Below, piece after piece: positions 9,932 to 18,812 of a stretch of 64,000 bases of DNA. The notes under the pieces were generated by a model. That model was not told the origin of the DNA and ran no database searches. It was given only the letters and a program-made list of their open reading frames with translations. The position numbers were made by a program, and so were the translations under genes. Source of the DNA: an uncultured Chlorobiaceae bacterium (GTDB taxonomy: Bacteria > Bacteroidota > Chlorobiia > Chlorobiales > Chlorobiaceae); assembly GCA_903851385.1 (NCBI GenBank), contig CAINOC010000091.1:1-64000 (forward strand). The letters run 5' to 3'. Each line of letters begins with the position of its first letter. The first letter of the stretch is position 1.

Positions 9932-11103
9932 GCTGGACAACTCCCGCAGAACTCAAGGCTCAGGTTCAAAAACTCTGGGATCGGGGCATACTCCTCTCCG
10001 CCCTGACTGGCGGTGAAGAGATATTCCCCAGGCGTTTGACGCTGAAAGGGCCAGACTCACGTCAGTTAAGCGACTCATTTTCCGAGGTGCGTGATTGGAT
10101 TGCCCGGTTGTCGGGCCCAGCGAAACAGTACCGGATTGTATGGCGCAGCATTAATCATCGCATTCTGGGAATCAATGAAATTCCTGCGGAAATCTGGATC
10201 GATTCACTCGATGATGCTCTTGGGTTGATTGGCAAACGTCGTGCAGCCGAACAATTTGCCGCCCTGGCCGCACTAACCTGTGAGCACGAGTCTGAACTAC
10301 TCCCATGGCTTGCAAAACGGCCCTTACGCACCTTGGAGCTGGCTGAGGAATGGCACCGACTTTTGGCAATTGTCGCATGGCTGCAGAAGCATCCCCGGCC
10401 TGGCATATATCTCCGTCAGATCGACCTGCCAGGAATACACAGCAAGTTCATTGAAGGACACCGGAGTGTGCTGGGAGAACTGTTCGATCTTATCCTTCCA
10501 CCGGAGGCGATAGATACAACGGCCACGGGATCCGGAGGCTTCTGCCGCCGTTATGGCTTTCGGGATAAGCCCTTGCGGGTTCGGTTCCGAATCCTTGACT
10601 CGAAACTGGCGATTTTACCTACAGAAACCGACCAGGATATCACCCTGACACAAGCAACCTTTGCCAAGCTGGAGATTGCGGTTGATAAGGTGTTTATTAC
10701 TGAGAATGAAATTAACTTTCTGGCTTTTCCGCAGATTCCTCAGGCAATGGTGATTTTCGGAGCCGGCTACGGTTTCGAGAACCTCAGCGGAGTCGACTGG
10801 CTGCATGGACGGAATATCTATTACTGGGGAGATATCGATACTCATGGATTCGCCATTCTCAACCAGTTGCGCGGGTTCTTTCCCCATGCTGCATCCCTTT
10901 TGATGGATCGTCCTACGCTAATAGAACATCAAGCACTTTGGGGCGTTGAACCATCTCCCGAAACCGGAATCCTCACGCGACTGACCACCGAAGAGAGCGT
11001 GATCTACGATCAGTTACGCAAGAATGAATTGGGCGGTCAATTACGGCTCGAACAGGAAAAGATTGGCTTTAATTGGCTGATCGAAGCTTTGGAGAGGGTG
11101 TGA
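9928..11103 (+). CDS. jetD: JetD, Wadjet nuclease (DUF3322-DUF2220, TOPRIM-like)
   Basis: The 391-residue nuclease subunit of Wadjet. The N-terminal half (about 1-190) matches DUF3322, and the C-terminal DUF2220 half carries the topoisomerase-VI/TOPRIM-type acidic residues: [11 protein letters not shown] (Glu259 region) and WGDIDTHGF (Asp302, Asp304). In the characterised systems JetD cuts plasmid DNA when JetABC has looped it. The start ATG overlaps the jetC stop as ATGA. It is the last gene of the operon; the convergent ccbP-like gene ends 27 bases away. Catalytic motifs look intact, so only jetA is visibly damaged. Confidence 0.92.
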   Translation: MSWTTPAELKAQVQKLWDRGILLSALTGGEEIFPRRLTLKGPDSRQLSDSFSEVRDWIARLSGPAKQYRIVWRSINHRILGINEIPAEIWIDSLDDALGLIGKRRAAEQFAALAALTCEHESELLPWLAKRPLRTLELAEEWHRLLAIVAWLQKHPRPGIYLRQIDLPGIHSKFIEGHRSVLGELFDLILPPEAIDTTATGSGGFCRRYGFRDKPLRVRFRILDSKLAILPTETDQDITLTQATFAKLEIAVDKVFITENEINFLAFPQIPQAMVIFGAGYGFENLSGVDWLHGRNIYYWGDIDTHGFAILNQLRGFFPHAASLLMDRPTLIEHQALWGVEPSPETGILTRLTTEESVIYDQLRKNELGGQLRLEQEKIGFNWLIEALERV

Positions 11104-11130
11104 GTGCGAAGAGAATATAGCTCAATACAC

Positions 11131-11499
11131 TTAAAACTCACATCCCCGATTGACCCAATAATGCCAATCTTCAACCGCTTCTCGGGTAGCTTCATCTGCC
11201 TCAACTACGGCAATCTGGGCCAGGGGGACACCCAACTGACGGCCATGCCACTTGACCATTACAAACATCTCGTGTTCACATTCATCTTCTGAAGTCATCC
11301 CCAAAACCTCAACTTCTTCACCTTCTTCAAGAGGTGAAATTGTTCTTTTGGCAATACATTTGGCTTTAAGGGGCGTTGAGATTTTATCATCAAGATAGCA
11401 GTACCATCCCATAGCCAGTTCTTCCGGGCCATACGCATCAACAATGATTTCATATTCAATGCGTTGATCACGAATTTCATCCTCTTCAACTCTGGTCAT
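11131..11499 (-). CDS. CcbP-like calcium-binding protein
   Basis: A 122-residue acidic protein. The core IEYEIIVDAYGPEELAMGWYCYL, the SPLEEGEEVEVLGM strand, the GVPLAQI segment and the ending EAVEDWHYWV match the CcbP family, first described as a calcium-binding protein of heterocyst-forming cyanobacteria. ATG 11499 is chosen because AGAGGA (11504-11509) sits just before it; a longer frame to 11556 lacks such a site. In cyanobacteria CcbP buffers Ca2+; its role here is not known. It is convergent with jetD and may not belong to the defence operon. Confidence 0.75.
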   Translation of the reverse strand: MTRVEEDEIRDQRIEYEIIVDAYGPEELAMGWYCYLDDKISTPLKAKCIAKRTISPLEEGEEVEVLGMTSEDECEHEMFVMVKWHGRQLGVPLAQIAVVEADEATREAVEDWHYWVNRGCEF

Positions 11500-11585
11500 A
11501 TAATCCTCTTTTGCTTCCGCTGATGTAATAAATTTACTCCTGATGCTCAATTTCACAAATAAATTACATACTCCAACTTTTGACG

Positions 11586-12092
11586 TTAGTAAAAGCCTTC
11601 CAGCGTACCACTACCGTCATGAATCATGCCTTCTCCACTCGGCTGAGGGCTCGAAAATCGTGTGCGTTCAATTGTGGACAATACACCTTCTATCATGGCT
11701 TGTTTCTTCTCGTGCGATTGATTCCATCGGTAGTGCTGAGTGTAAGCCGTCTCAACTCCTGAATCACAGGTGCGCGAGAACCGAAGCTGTCGTTTTGTGC
11801 CGCGTTGCTGGTAAGAATGTAAGCTGGGAACCATATTAAGATCATGTGCGTAAAATCCAATGATGCGCAAAATGCGGTTTGCCTTGGAGAGGTTCCCTTG
11901 AAATACTCTTTCGAGATAGGATACGTGACCACAAAGCCATGCTTCGTGATCTTTGGGTAACAGATTTCCAGTTTGAAGCATGACTGCCAAGGGCGATATC
12001 TCGTCCGACTCTTTAAGCAGGAGCATGACGGCCTTCACGACTTTTGGGTAATATTTGTCATTCCTGTAAGAACTGACTGTGACTGTTTTCAT
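11586..12092 (-). CDS. Conserved-looking hypothetical protein
   Basis: A 168-residue protein that I do not recognise by name. It starts MKTVTVSSYRNDKYYPKVVKAV and has a helical middle with AWLCGHVSYLERVFQGNLSKANRILR, which looks like a well-folded, conserved core. The C-terminal 30 residues (from about FSSPQPSGEG onward) look different in composition and may read into repeat DNA. No signal peptide or membrane segment is seen, and no clear ribosome site precedes ATG 12092. It sits between the ccbP-like gene and hipA, on the same strand as hipBA but 122 bases downstream of hipA. The neighbourhood suggests accessory or plasmid-related DNA, but no function is claimed. Confidence 0.5.
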   Translation of the reverse strand: MKTVTVSSYRNDKYYPKVVKAVMLLLKESDEISPLAVMLQTGNLLPKDHEAWLCGHVSYLERVFQGNLSKANRILRIIGFYAHDLNMVPSLHSYQQRGTKRQLRFSRTCDSGVETAYTQHYRWNQSHEKKQAMIEGVLSTIERTRFSSPQPSGEGMIHDGSGTLEGFY

Positions 12093-12214
12093 GTAAATTA
12101 CGATGTATCTTTTCCCGTAATAAGATATCGCTGTTTGCTACTGCAGGGCTTTTCTGGAAGTGTTGAAAACAAGGCTTTTTGCTTATAGACATCAACGACA
12201 TCACTCCCTCCGTT

Positions 12215-13540
12215 TCAGGCAAGCGTCTTTGCCCGACTTCTTACTCCTTCAAAAATCGCATCGGAAACCAGAGAGGGAAATCCTGAAGGCAATTGGCCAC
12301 TTACCCGTTCGATAACCTCGGGGGTTTTGGCAATCATACCATCGATAACCCCGACACATACCAACTCACTCAGACCGCAAGAGATGCCCGTTGTTATAAG
12401 ATGCTGTTTCTGAATATTTTTCCATAGGTAATGTTTGTTCTGGCCCCACAAACCCATCGCCATTCTTACCTTGTGAGGCGAAAGCATTTTTGGACCATTG
12501 CCCAGTACAGGATATGCCGACAAAACATCATAGAGTGGTGTGAGGTGGTATGAGCCTCCACGGTCAATGAAAACGCTGAAGTTCTTTGCATGCCCATCTA
12601 CAGCACAAAGGAGTAAAAAAGCTACCTGCGCTTTAAAAAAATCAATACGATCCTGATCAGCTCTCGATGAACCTAAAAGCAAATTCATGATCGACCTGAT
12701 TCCAGGCCCCCCATCGCTCTCATATTTAAGCCCTGACGGAGTACCGGTGGCTTGACACATATCCTCCTGTGGCAACCGGATAATCCACGATTCATCCATC
12801 GAGAACATTCGATCAAAGCGCTCAACTATCAATGTTTTCATGTCACCGAACTGCGCCATCAGGCATGTTGCCATTGACATTCCGTATGCCTGCAACAGCA
12901 TACTGCAAAGCCATTCATTTTCAACAGATGTCGTCATATCAATATTGAAATGACCCATTTGACCCAGCGGCAGCTTGAAGATATGCGTCGTAGGTGTAGC
13001 TCCTGATGGCCGTTTCCATTGCCCATCATGCCATAGGAGAGCTGTCTTTTCCTGTGCTCCGGCAAGTGAGATGCGAAACTCTTCATGTCCGGCCATTTGC
13101 TTGCCGAAGGAATCTGACGTTACTTCGCGCGCTATCAGACGTTCAATATCATCATTACTCACCGGTTCGGCAGTGATCGTCCGAACGTCAACCATATCGA
13201 TCCCATCAGGCAATAATTGAATTGCACCAACACAGTCACGACCGATTTCAGTAAGAAGGTGAAATGCCTCGATCGACCCAGTAGAAAAACGATCACGGAT
13301 TCTTCTTCGAATCACATCGTTATCCGGCAGCAGATTGTCGAAAAATGAATGGACGACGTCGCCACTATACTTTTGTTCCCGTAACGGCATCGAGAGTGAG
13401 AGAGGACGAGACAAAGGGGAAGAAAGCCATGAACCTGCATAGACGAATTCATGCGAGCCGACCGTGCTCAGATTCCATGCGCCCACAAGCTCACCATTCA
13501 TAAAAACCCTGAGTGTACGGGATTTCAGTTTTCTACCCAT
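12215..13540 (-). CDS. hipA: HipA-type serine/threonine kinase toxin
   Basis: A 441-residue HipA kinase. It has the N-terminal subdomain-1 region, then ISLAGAQEKTALL (Ser158 aligns with the autophosphorylated P-loop serine; GAQEK 161-165), HIFKLP, the VERFDR strand, RLPQEDMCQATG, the catalytic DGHAKN (Asp315) and LTPLYDVLSAYP with the metal-binding Asp338. Characterised HipA enzymes phosphorylate glutamyl-tRNA synthetase and cause growth arrest; the target here is unknown. ATG 13540 shares one base with the hipB stop (TGATG), so the pair is translationally coupled; upstream GTG codons at 13543 and 13546 are less likely starts. All kinase motifs look intact. Confidence 0.9.
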   Translation of the reverse strand: MGRKLKSRTLRVFMNGELVGAWNLSTVGSHEFVYAGSWLSSPLSRPLSLSMPLREQKYSGDVVHSFFDNLLPDNDVIRRRIRDRFSTGSIEAFHLLTEIGRDCVGAIQLLPDGIDMVDVRTITAEPVSNDDIERLIAREVTSDSFGKQMAGHEEFRISLAGAQEKTALLWHDGQWKRPSGATPTTHIFKLPLGQMGHFNIDMTTSVENEWLCSMLLQAYGMSMATCLMAQFGDMKTLIVERFDRMFSMDESWIIRLPQEDMCQATGTPSGLKYESDGGPGIRSIMNLLLGSSRADQDRIDFFKAQVAFLLLCAVDGHAKNFSVFIDRGGSYHLTPLYDVLSAYPVLGNGPKMLSPHKVRMAMGLWGQNKHYLWKNIQKQHLITTGISCGLSELVCVGVIDGMIAKTPEVIERVSGQLPSGFPSLVSDAIFEGVRSRAKTLA

Positions 13541-13824
13541 CACCACTCCCCGCCAGTGCGTTCTGTACTACTGGGCTTCAGCACCAGTTCCAGACCAAGT
13601 GCTGAAAGAAGCTTGAACAGGCTTGCTATACTGGAACGGTCCGGGCAGTTTTCCAATGCTGATATAGTTTTTGGAAACAAACCGACATTTTCTGCAGCCT
13701 GCTTCTGGGTCAATTTCAGCTTTTTTCGATATCCGTTAAGCACCATTGCAAGCTGCCCAGGCGTCCGGATCGAGTGCTTCTCCATGTATGAATCATTGTT
13801 CATTTTGCATTTGGCTTTTGTCAT
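13540..13824 (-). CDS. hipB: HipB-type antitoxin, XRE-family DNA-binding repressor
   Basis: A 94-residue protein with an HTH-XRE domain (about residues 25-80: MVLNGYRKKLKLTQKQAAENVG, then KTISALEN, then a dimerisation helix LFKLLSALGLELVL). It ends in a short charged tail, as HipB does. It precedes and overlaps hipA. HipB neutralises HipA and represses the operon; three operator-like palindromes lie just upstream at 13834-13906. The start is uncertain: ATG 13824, ATG 13803 and ATG 13785 are all in frame and none has a good ribosome site. Confidence 0.87.
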   Translation of the reverse strand: MTKAKCKMNNDSYMEKHSIRTPGQLAMVLNGYRKKLKLTQKQAAENVGLFPKTISALENCPDRSSIASLFKLLSALGLELVLKPSSTERTGGEW

Positions 13825-13833
13825 TACCAGTAA

Positions 13834-13906
13834 TATACCCTTAAAGGTAAATATAAAGAATATACCCTATAGGGCATACTCAATAATTATAACCTATAAG
13901 GTATAT
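13834..13906 (-). promoter_or_regulatory. Triplet of HipB operator-like palindromes
   Basis: Three similar palindromes lie immediately upstream of hipB: TACCCTTAAAGGTA (13836-13849), TATACCCTATAGGGCATA (13861-13878) and TAACCTATAAGGTATA (13890-13905). Their shared core is about CCYWWARG flanked by TA. Their centres are close to 27 bases apart, so all three would face the same side of the helix to within about half a turn. The first nearly touches the hipB start codon. These are probably the autoregulatory sites of the HipB/HipAB complex. Confidence 0.65.
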
Positions 13907-13936
13907 TAGCATGATACGAGGAGAGCGATCACACAT

Positions 13937-14120
13937 AAGGGCACCTCTATTTATTGCAGATATAAGAGATGGAAGGCAGCTTTAGTTTTGTTGGGGTTCA
14001 GGAATCACCCCAACCTACATATGGGCACATCAATTTGTTCCCGAGTAACATGTTGCGGAGATAAAGTTTTGATAATCAATTTTTTTCATGCATCCCATTT
14101 GAATCAATAGAGGTGTCCTT
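13937..14120. repeat. MITE-like repeat, copy 1 (terminal inverted repeats, no gene)
   Basis: A 184-bp element between hipB and the DUF6398 gene. Its ends are inverted repeats: AAGGGCACCTCTATTTATTG on the left and, read inward from the right, AAGGACACCTCTATTGATTC. A second copy occurs at 40722-40970 with the same ends and the same internal hairpin GTTGGGGT/ACCCCAAC. It contains no coding frame. It looks like the two joined ends of a DNA transposon with its transposase deleted. No convincing target-site duplication is seen at this copy. Confidence 0.7.
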
Positions 14121-14143
14121 TTCTTGCTGACTGCAAAAAACTT

Positions 14144-14656
14144 TTATAGGTCTGCCGGGATATACGGTATTAACCCTTTTTCATAGGCAATGACCTGAAG
14201 TTCACGCGACATGTGGCGAGCATCTACCAGCATCCCGTTGACTTTCAATGTCCAAATCAATGGATTTTGTTCAACATTGCCCGGCAAGCACCAGTTTGGG
14301 TCAAGTGGATACATTTTCATCAGGTCACGAATAAGTTTCGCTTTGTTTTCTCCGCTGCTTTTACTGACGCCAAACGCTGTGCATAACTCATCAGTCCGCA
14401 TATGTGGAATTTGCGTTTTGTCGAAAAGAAAATTGACTGTACCGAGCGCATAGAGAACGCCGCATGCCCAAATTTCCGGTTTCCCCCGAATGATGGGGGA
14501 CGGTCGTTTGCGCGAAAGCGCTGCCGCCAAATTACGAGCAAGCGTTGCATAATCGCTGTTCAAGTATTTCTTGCAAACGCTCTCTGTCAGATTGACAATT
14601 GCAGAATATGCAGGTTCTAAAGCGCTTGGAACGGATTCAGATTGTTTTTTGGGCAT
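14144..14656 (-). CDS. DUF6398 family protein
   Basis: A 170-residue protein whose middle, LARNLAAALSRKRPSPIIRGKPEIWACGVLYALGTVNFLFD followed by an AFGVSKSSGENKAKLIRDLM helix-turn-helix-like stretch, matches the DUF6398 family. The function is unknown; the second half suggests nucleic-acid binding (inference). AAGGTG eight bases before ATG 14656 supports the start. The gene lies between the MITE copy and nrdJ and is the last gene of the accessory island. Confidence 0.6.
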   Translation of the reverse strand: MPKKQSESVPSALEPAYSAIVNLTESVCKKYLNSDYATLARNLAAALSRKRPSPIIRGKPEIWACGVLYALGTVNFLFDKTQIPHMRTDELCTAFGVSKSSGENKAKLIRDLMKMYPLDPNWCLPGNVEQNPLIWTLKVNGMLVDARHMSRELQVIAYEKGLIPYIPADL

Positions 14657-14698
14657 TCAAATTCACCTTATAAGTTCAAATTAATCAAACAGCCGGCT

Positions 14699-17600
14699 TC
14701 AGGAGCAGCCGGTTGTCATTCCGCAATCCTCGCACACTTTGCAGGTTCCATTCTGCTTGACGCGCATGGAGCCGCAGTTTTCACACTGTTCGCCGGTATA
14801 GCCCTGAACTTTAGCCTGATAGGCCTGACTCTGGCGTGCTGAAGTGTGCGATGATTCAGCATGGACCAAGAGCGCCGGTTCGACAACCTGAGCAGTGTCT
14901 GACGTGCCGTTGCTTTTCTGTTTTCCCTCGTCCCCATCCAGGAGCTCATCGACCGCTTTCACATGCACAAAATCCTTGCGACCGAGATAGTCGTATCCGA
15001 TTGAACGGAAGACATAATCGAGAATGGATGTGGAATTTTTTATGGCGTTGTGGCCCTGTACCGTGCCTGCAGGTTCAAACCGGGTAAAGGTGAAGCTGTC
15101 GACAAGTTCCTCGAGCGGCATACCGTATTGCAAAGCCTTGGATGCAAGCACAGCAAAACAGTTCAACAGCCCTTTGAAGGATGCGCCCTCTTTATACATG
15201 TCGATAAAAACCTCTCCAAGGGAACCGTCTTCATACTCCCCTGTCCGGAGAAAGACCTTGTGTCCACCGACATAGGCTTCACGGATATAGCCTTTCCTCC
15301 GCTTTGGCAAATACCGGCGCTCTGAGCGATGATAGACTCGCTCGACAATCCGTTCCTGCACCTCCTTAGGTCCCTTGGTTTCATCAAGACTCTCTTCCGT
15401 ACCAAGCATGATGACCTCGTCGAGATCCTGATAGCTCGATATATTGAGCGGCTGGGAGAGTTTAGATCCATCGCGATAGACGGTGACCGCCTTGACCATA
15501 TGCTGCCATGCAGACTGATATACTTCGCCGATTTCAGCGGTCGTAGCTGTTCCGGGCATGTTGACTGTTTTGGAAATCGCACCTGAAATAAAGGGCTGTA
15601 CCGCCGACATCATGCGAATGTGAGCCATATGCTTGATATAACGGAGTCCTTTTTTACCACACTTGCTGGCACAGTCGAACACCGCGAGATGTTCAAGTTT
15701 CAAGTGAGGAGCCCCTTCAATGGTCATGGTGCCGCAGACGTAGTCATTGGCAGCTTCAGCATCCTCAAGCGTAGCACCAAGAGCCAGAAGCATATCAAAA
15801 TCGGGATCATTGAGCTGTTCTTCAGTGAATCCGAGTGCTGCACAGAAATCCTCACCGAGAATCCATTTATTGAAAGCAAAACGGATATCAAAAACAGTGT
15901 CAAGCTGTGACTCCACCACTTCGATCTTGTCGTCGGTAAAACCACGACTTTTCAGCCATTGGCGATTGATGGATGGTGAGCCTGCAAGTGTTCCATGTCC
16001 CTTGCAGTAGTGTTCGATATCATCAATCTGTGCATCGGTGTAGCCGAGCCTTTCAAAGGCTTTATGTACCGATTGATTGACAATTTTGAAATAGCCACCA
16101 CCGGCAAGTTTTTTGAATTTAACAATGGCGAACTCGGGCTCGATACCAGTAGTATCGCAATCCATAACCAACCCGATGGTTCCGGTAGGCGCAATAACAC
16201 TAACTTGGGCATTACGGTATCCGTATTTTTTCCCTTTCTGAAGCGCTTCATCCCATACCTTTCCAGCAGCTTCAAAAAGCTCTTTGGAGCAATACTCAGC
16301 ATCTATGCCACGCGGTTTAACTGAAAGTCCTTCGTACTCCTCTTCGGACATGTTCCTGGCAGCCCTGCGGTGGTTGCGGATAACGCGAAGCATATCCTTG
16401 GCGTTTGCACTGTACCCGGCAAACGTACCAAGATCATGAGCCATTTCAGCAGAGGTCAAATAGGCCTGACCGGTCATTATCGCTGATATGGCGCCAGCTA
16501 AAGCGAGGGCTTTTGGTGAATCGTAAGGAATGCCGAGCACCATCAGCACCGTGCCCATATTTGCAAAACCGAGACCAAGTGTTCTGAACTCGTAGCTCAG
16601 ACGGGCTATATCCCTGGAAGGGAAATGGGCCATCAAGACTGATATTTCAAGAACGATTGTCCATAGATTGGACGCATGCTGCAACTCCCTGACCTTAACC
16701 TTGCCCGAGGCCTCGTCGATAAAATGAATCAGGTTCAGACTGGCGAGATTGCATGCCGTATCGTCAAGGAACATGTACTCAGAACATGGATTACTTGCAT
16801 TGATACGCCCGCTCTCTGGGCAGGTATGCCATTCGTTGATGGTAGTATCGAACTGCAGGCCGGGATCAGCGCATTTCCATGCGCTGAGCAGGATTTTTTC
16901 CCAAAGGTCGCGGGCGTTGACTGCTTTTGCAATCTTGCCTGTTGTGCGCTCACGCAGCTGCCAGAGATCGTTGTTTTCAACCGCCTTCATGAACTCGTTG
17001 GTCACCCGGACGGTATTATTCGAATTCTGGCCTCCAACAGTATGGTAGGCTTCCGATTCGTAATTGGAGTTGTACTCTTCAAAATCAAGCGACGTGTACC
17101 CCTGTTCGACTAAGGCAAGGACACGAACGATATAACTCATCGGCACAGAACGGCTTAACGCATTCTGAATCAGGTTCTGCAATCTTGGGTTAGCCTTGCG
17201 GTCAACTCCGTTTGCAATGGCTTCTTCTACAATAGCCTGAAGAAAACGGGAACAGATTCTTGAACCGGCTACCAGTGACGCAACCTTGTCCTCTTCCTTC
17301 GCCTTCCACTCGATAAACTTTTCGACATCAGGATGGTCAATATCAACGATGACCATTTTGGCGGCCCTCCGTGTTGTCCCTCCTGATTTTATAGCACCTG
17401 CCGCCGAATCAAAAATTTTCAGAAAACTCATCAGGCCGGAAGAACTTCCTCCACCACTCAGCTTCTCCCCGCCAGAACGGAGGTTTGAGTAGTTCGTGCC
17501 CGAACCACTGCCAAATTTAAACACCCTGGCCTCGCGGATGGCCAGATCAAAAATACCACCTTCATTAACAAGGTCGTCACTGACTGACTGGATAAAACAT

Positions 17601-18145
17601 GCATGAGCCTGAGGCCTGCCGTAAGCATCTTCCGACTCTCTGACCTCCCCGCTTTTCTGATCAACATAAAAATGCCCTTGGGCCGGGCCGGTAGTGCCAT
17701 AAGCAAAATTCAAACCCGTATTAAACCATTGAGGCGAGTTTGGAGCACCCATCTGCTTAAGGATCATAAACGCCACCTCATCATAAAAAGCCTGAGCATC
17801 ATCAGGGGTGTCGAAATAACTGTTATTTTCGCCCCAATCTCTCCAGCACCCCGCCATACGATGGACCACTTCCTTAATTGAGTGTTCGCTGCCGGTCACC
17901 GGATTGCCTTCGGGATCGGTGAGAATGTTGCCGTTTTCGTCGCGTTGAGGAATTCCTGTTTTCCGGAAATACTTCTGGGCAAGAATATCTGCAGCGACCT
18001 GCGACCACTGTTTCGGGACTTCTATATCGGTCATTTCAAAGACCTTCGAGCCGTCAGGATTGCGCAGTACCGAAGTCCTTCTGGTGTATTCAAAACGGTC
18101 GTAAACATTTTCACCGGAATTGGTGAAGAGACGAGAAATTTTCAT
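14699..18145 (-). CDS. nrdJ: Adenosylcobalamin-dependent (class II) ribonucleoside-diphosphate reductase
   Basis: An approximately 1148-residue class II ribonucleotide reductase that makes deoxyribonucleotides with a B12-generated thiyl radical and needs no oxygen, which suits an anaerobe. Visible features are NSPQWFNTGL, GSGSGTNYSNLR, the catalytic loop NPCSEYMFLDDTACNLASLNL, APTGTIGLVMDCDTTGIEP, and a C-terminal cysteine-rich tail (CENCGSMRVKQNGTCKVCEDCG) that re-reduces the active site and may bind zinc. ATG 18145 is chosen over the longer frame to 18184 because CCGGAGAGC precedes it. A cobalamin riboswitch lies about 220 bases upstream on the same strand. No class I reductase is seen in this window. 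Confidence 0.95.
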   Translation of the reverse strand: MKISRLFTNSGENVYDRFEYTRRTSVLRNPDGSKVFEMTDIEVPKQWSQVAADILAQKYFRKTGIPQRDENGNILTDPEGNPVTGSEHSIKEVVHRMAGCWRDWGENNSYFDTPDDAQAFYDEVAFMILKQMGAPNSPQWFNTGLNFAYGTTGPAQGHFYVDQKSGEVRESEDAYGRPQAHACFIQSVSDDLVNEGGIFDLAIREARVFKFGSGSGTNYSNLRSGGEKLSGGGSSSGLMSFLKIFDSAAGAIKSGGTTRRAAKMVIVDIDHPDVEKFIEWKAKEEDKVASLVAGSRICSRFLQAIVEEAIANGVDRKANPRLQNLIQNALSRSVPMSYIVRVLALVEQGYTSLDFEEYNSNYESEAYHTVGGQNSNNTVRVTNEFMKAVENNDLWQLRERTTGKIAKAVNARDLWEKILLSAWKCADPGLQFDTTINEWHTCPESGRINASNPCSEYMFLDDTACNLASLNLIHFIDEASGKVKVRELQHASNLWTIVLEISVLMAHFPSRDIARLSYEFRTLGLGFANMGTVLMVLGIPYDSPKALALAGAISAIMTGQAYLTSAEMAHDLGTFAGYSANAKDMLRVIRNHRRAARNMSEEEYEGLSVKPRGIDAEYCSKELFEAAGKVWDEALQKGKKYGYRNAQVSVIAPTGTIGLVMDCDTTGIEPEFAIVKFKKLAGGGYFKIVNQSVHKAFERLGYTDAQIDDIEHYCKGHGTLAGSPSINRQWLKSRGFTDDKIEVVESQLDTVFDIRFAFNKWILGEDFCAALGFTEEQLNDPDFDMLLALGATLEDAEAANDYVCGTMTIEGAPHLKLEHLAVFDCASKCGKKGLRYIKHMAHIRMMSAVQPFISGAISKTVNMPGTATTAEIGEVYQSAWQHMVKAVTVYRDGSKLSQPLNISSYQDLDEVIMLGTEESLDETKGPKEVQERIVERVYHRSERRYLPKRRKGYIREAYVGGHKVFLRTGEYEDGSLGEVFIDMYKEGASFKGLLNCFAVLASKALQYGMPLEELVDSFTFTRFEPAGTVQGHNAIKNSTSILDYVFRSIGYDYLGRKDFVHVKAVDELLDGDEGKQKSNGTSDTAQVVEPALLVHAESSHTSARQSQAYQAKVQGYTGEQCENCGSMRVKQNGTCKVCEDCGMTTGCS

Positions 18146-18365
18146 GAGGGCTCTCCGGGGTGTAATATGAAATTTGAAAGGCAACTAATTAATTTTTATA
18201 AACTTAGTCCTTCCAGCAGCATCAATTTATGGCCATTAAACTATTGCCATTTGCTAGCAATATAATCTCAATGTAATGCCGAAAAAAACAAGTTTTAATA
18301 ATCTTCAGAAGATATTCGATAAAGTCGCCAGGCTTTTTTCCCGAAGCCAAACAGCAACAATTTTC

Positions 18366-18620
18366 CGGCAGGTTTCCTGACTATAAACAGTTTTCGTTTA
18401 TCTAAAAACGCTTTCTCTATAGGGCAACACTCTTCCCTTGACTACCCCTGCAGTACTCAATGAGGCAGGCAAAGTGGATGAAACCCACCGGAATTGACAC
18501 GCAAAACAGAGCTGTCTGGCGAAATCCTCCGGCAATACCGTTTAACAGTTGCGGGTACAGTGTACGTATTTCACGTACTTCCCTTTTATCCGGACGTTGT
18601 ATGTCCGGCACCAGAAAAGA
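18366..18620 (-). ncRNA. Cobalamin (B12) riboswitch in the nrdJ leader
   Basis: Read on the minus strand, the region shows the signature elements of the cobalamin riboswitch in order: GGTGCC (18607-18612), AAAAGGGAA, the GTACGTGAAATACGTAC hairpin, CTGTACCCGCAACTGT (18545-18560), a later GAGTACTG...GGGAAGAG block (about 18425-18462), and the B12 box AGTCAGGAAACCTGCC (18367-18382). It points at nrdJ, whose start is about 220 bases further on. No other gene lies between. I see only a weak hairpin (GGCTT/AAGCC near 18328-18348) and no convincing terminator, so the output mechanism is not clear. Confidence 0.9.
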
Positions 18621-18812
18621 ACTTCTGAATTGTAATGATTTTTCCTCCAACCATTCAATAAAAAATAAAAAAAGTGCAGAAGGAAGAAGTGCTGAGAGCT
18701 GAGGGGAAATCAGTTGGCAGTTGGCAGTCGGCTGTTAGTGCTACTTGCTTACTGCTTACTGATGATTCCGTCGTGCTGGGGGGATGGAATGAGTACGGGT
18801 ACTCAACCAGGT

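Noticed and set aside
18417-18650. A 77-codon minus-strand frame
   Set aside because: It overlaps the cobalamin riboswitch and encodes no recognisable protein.
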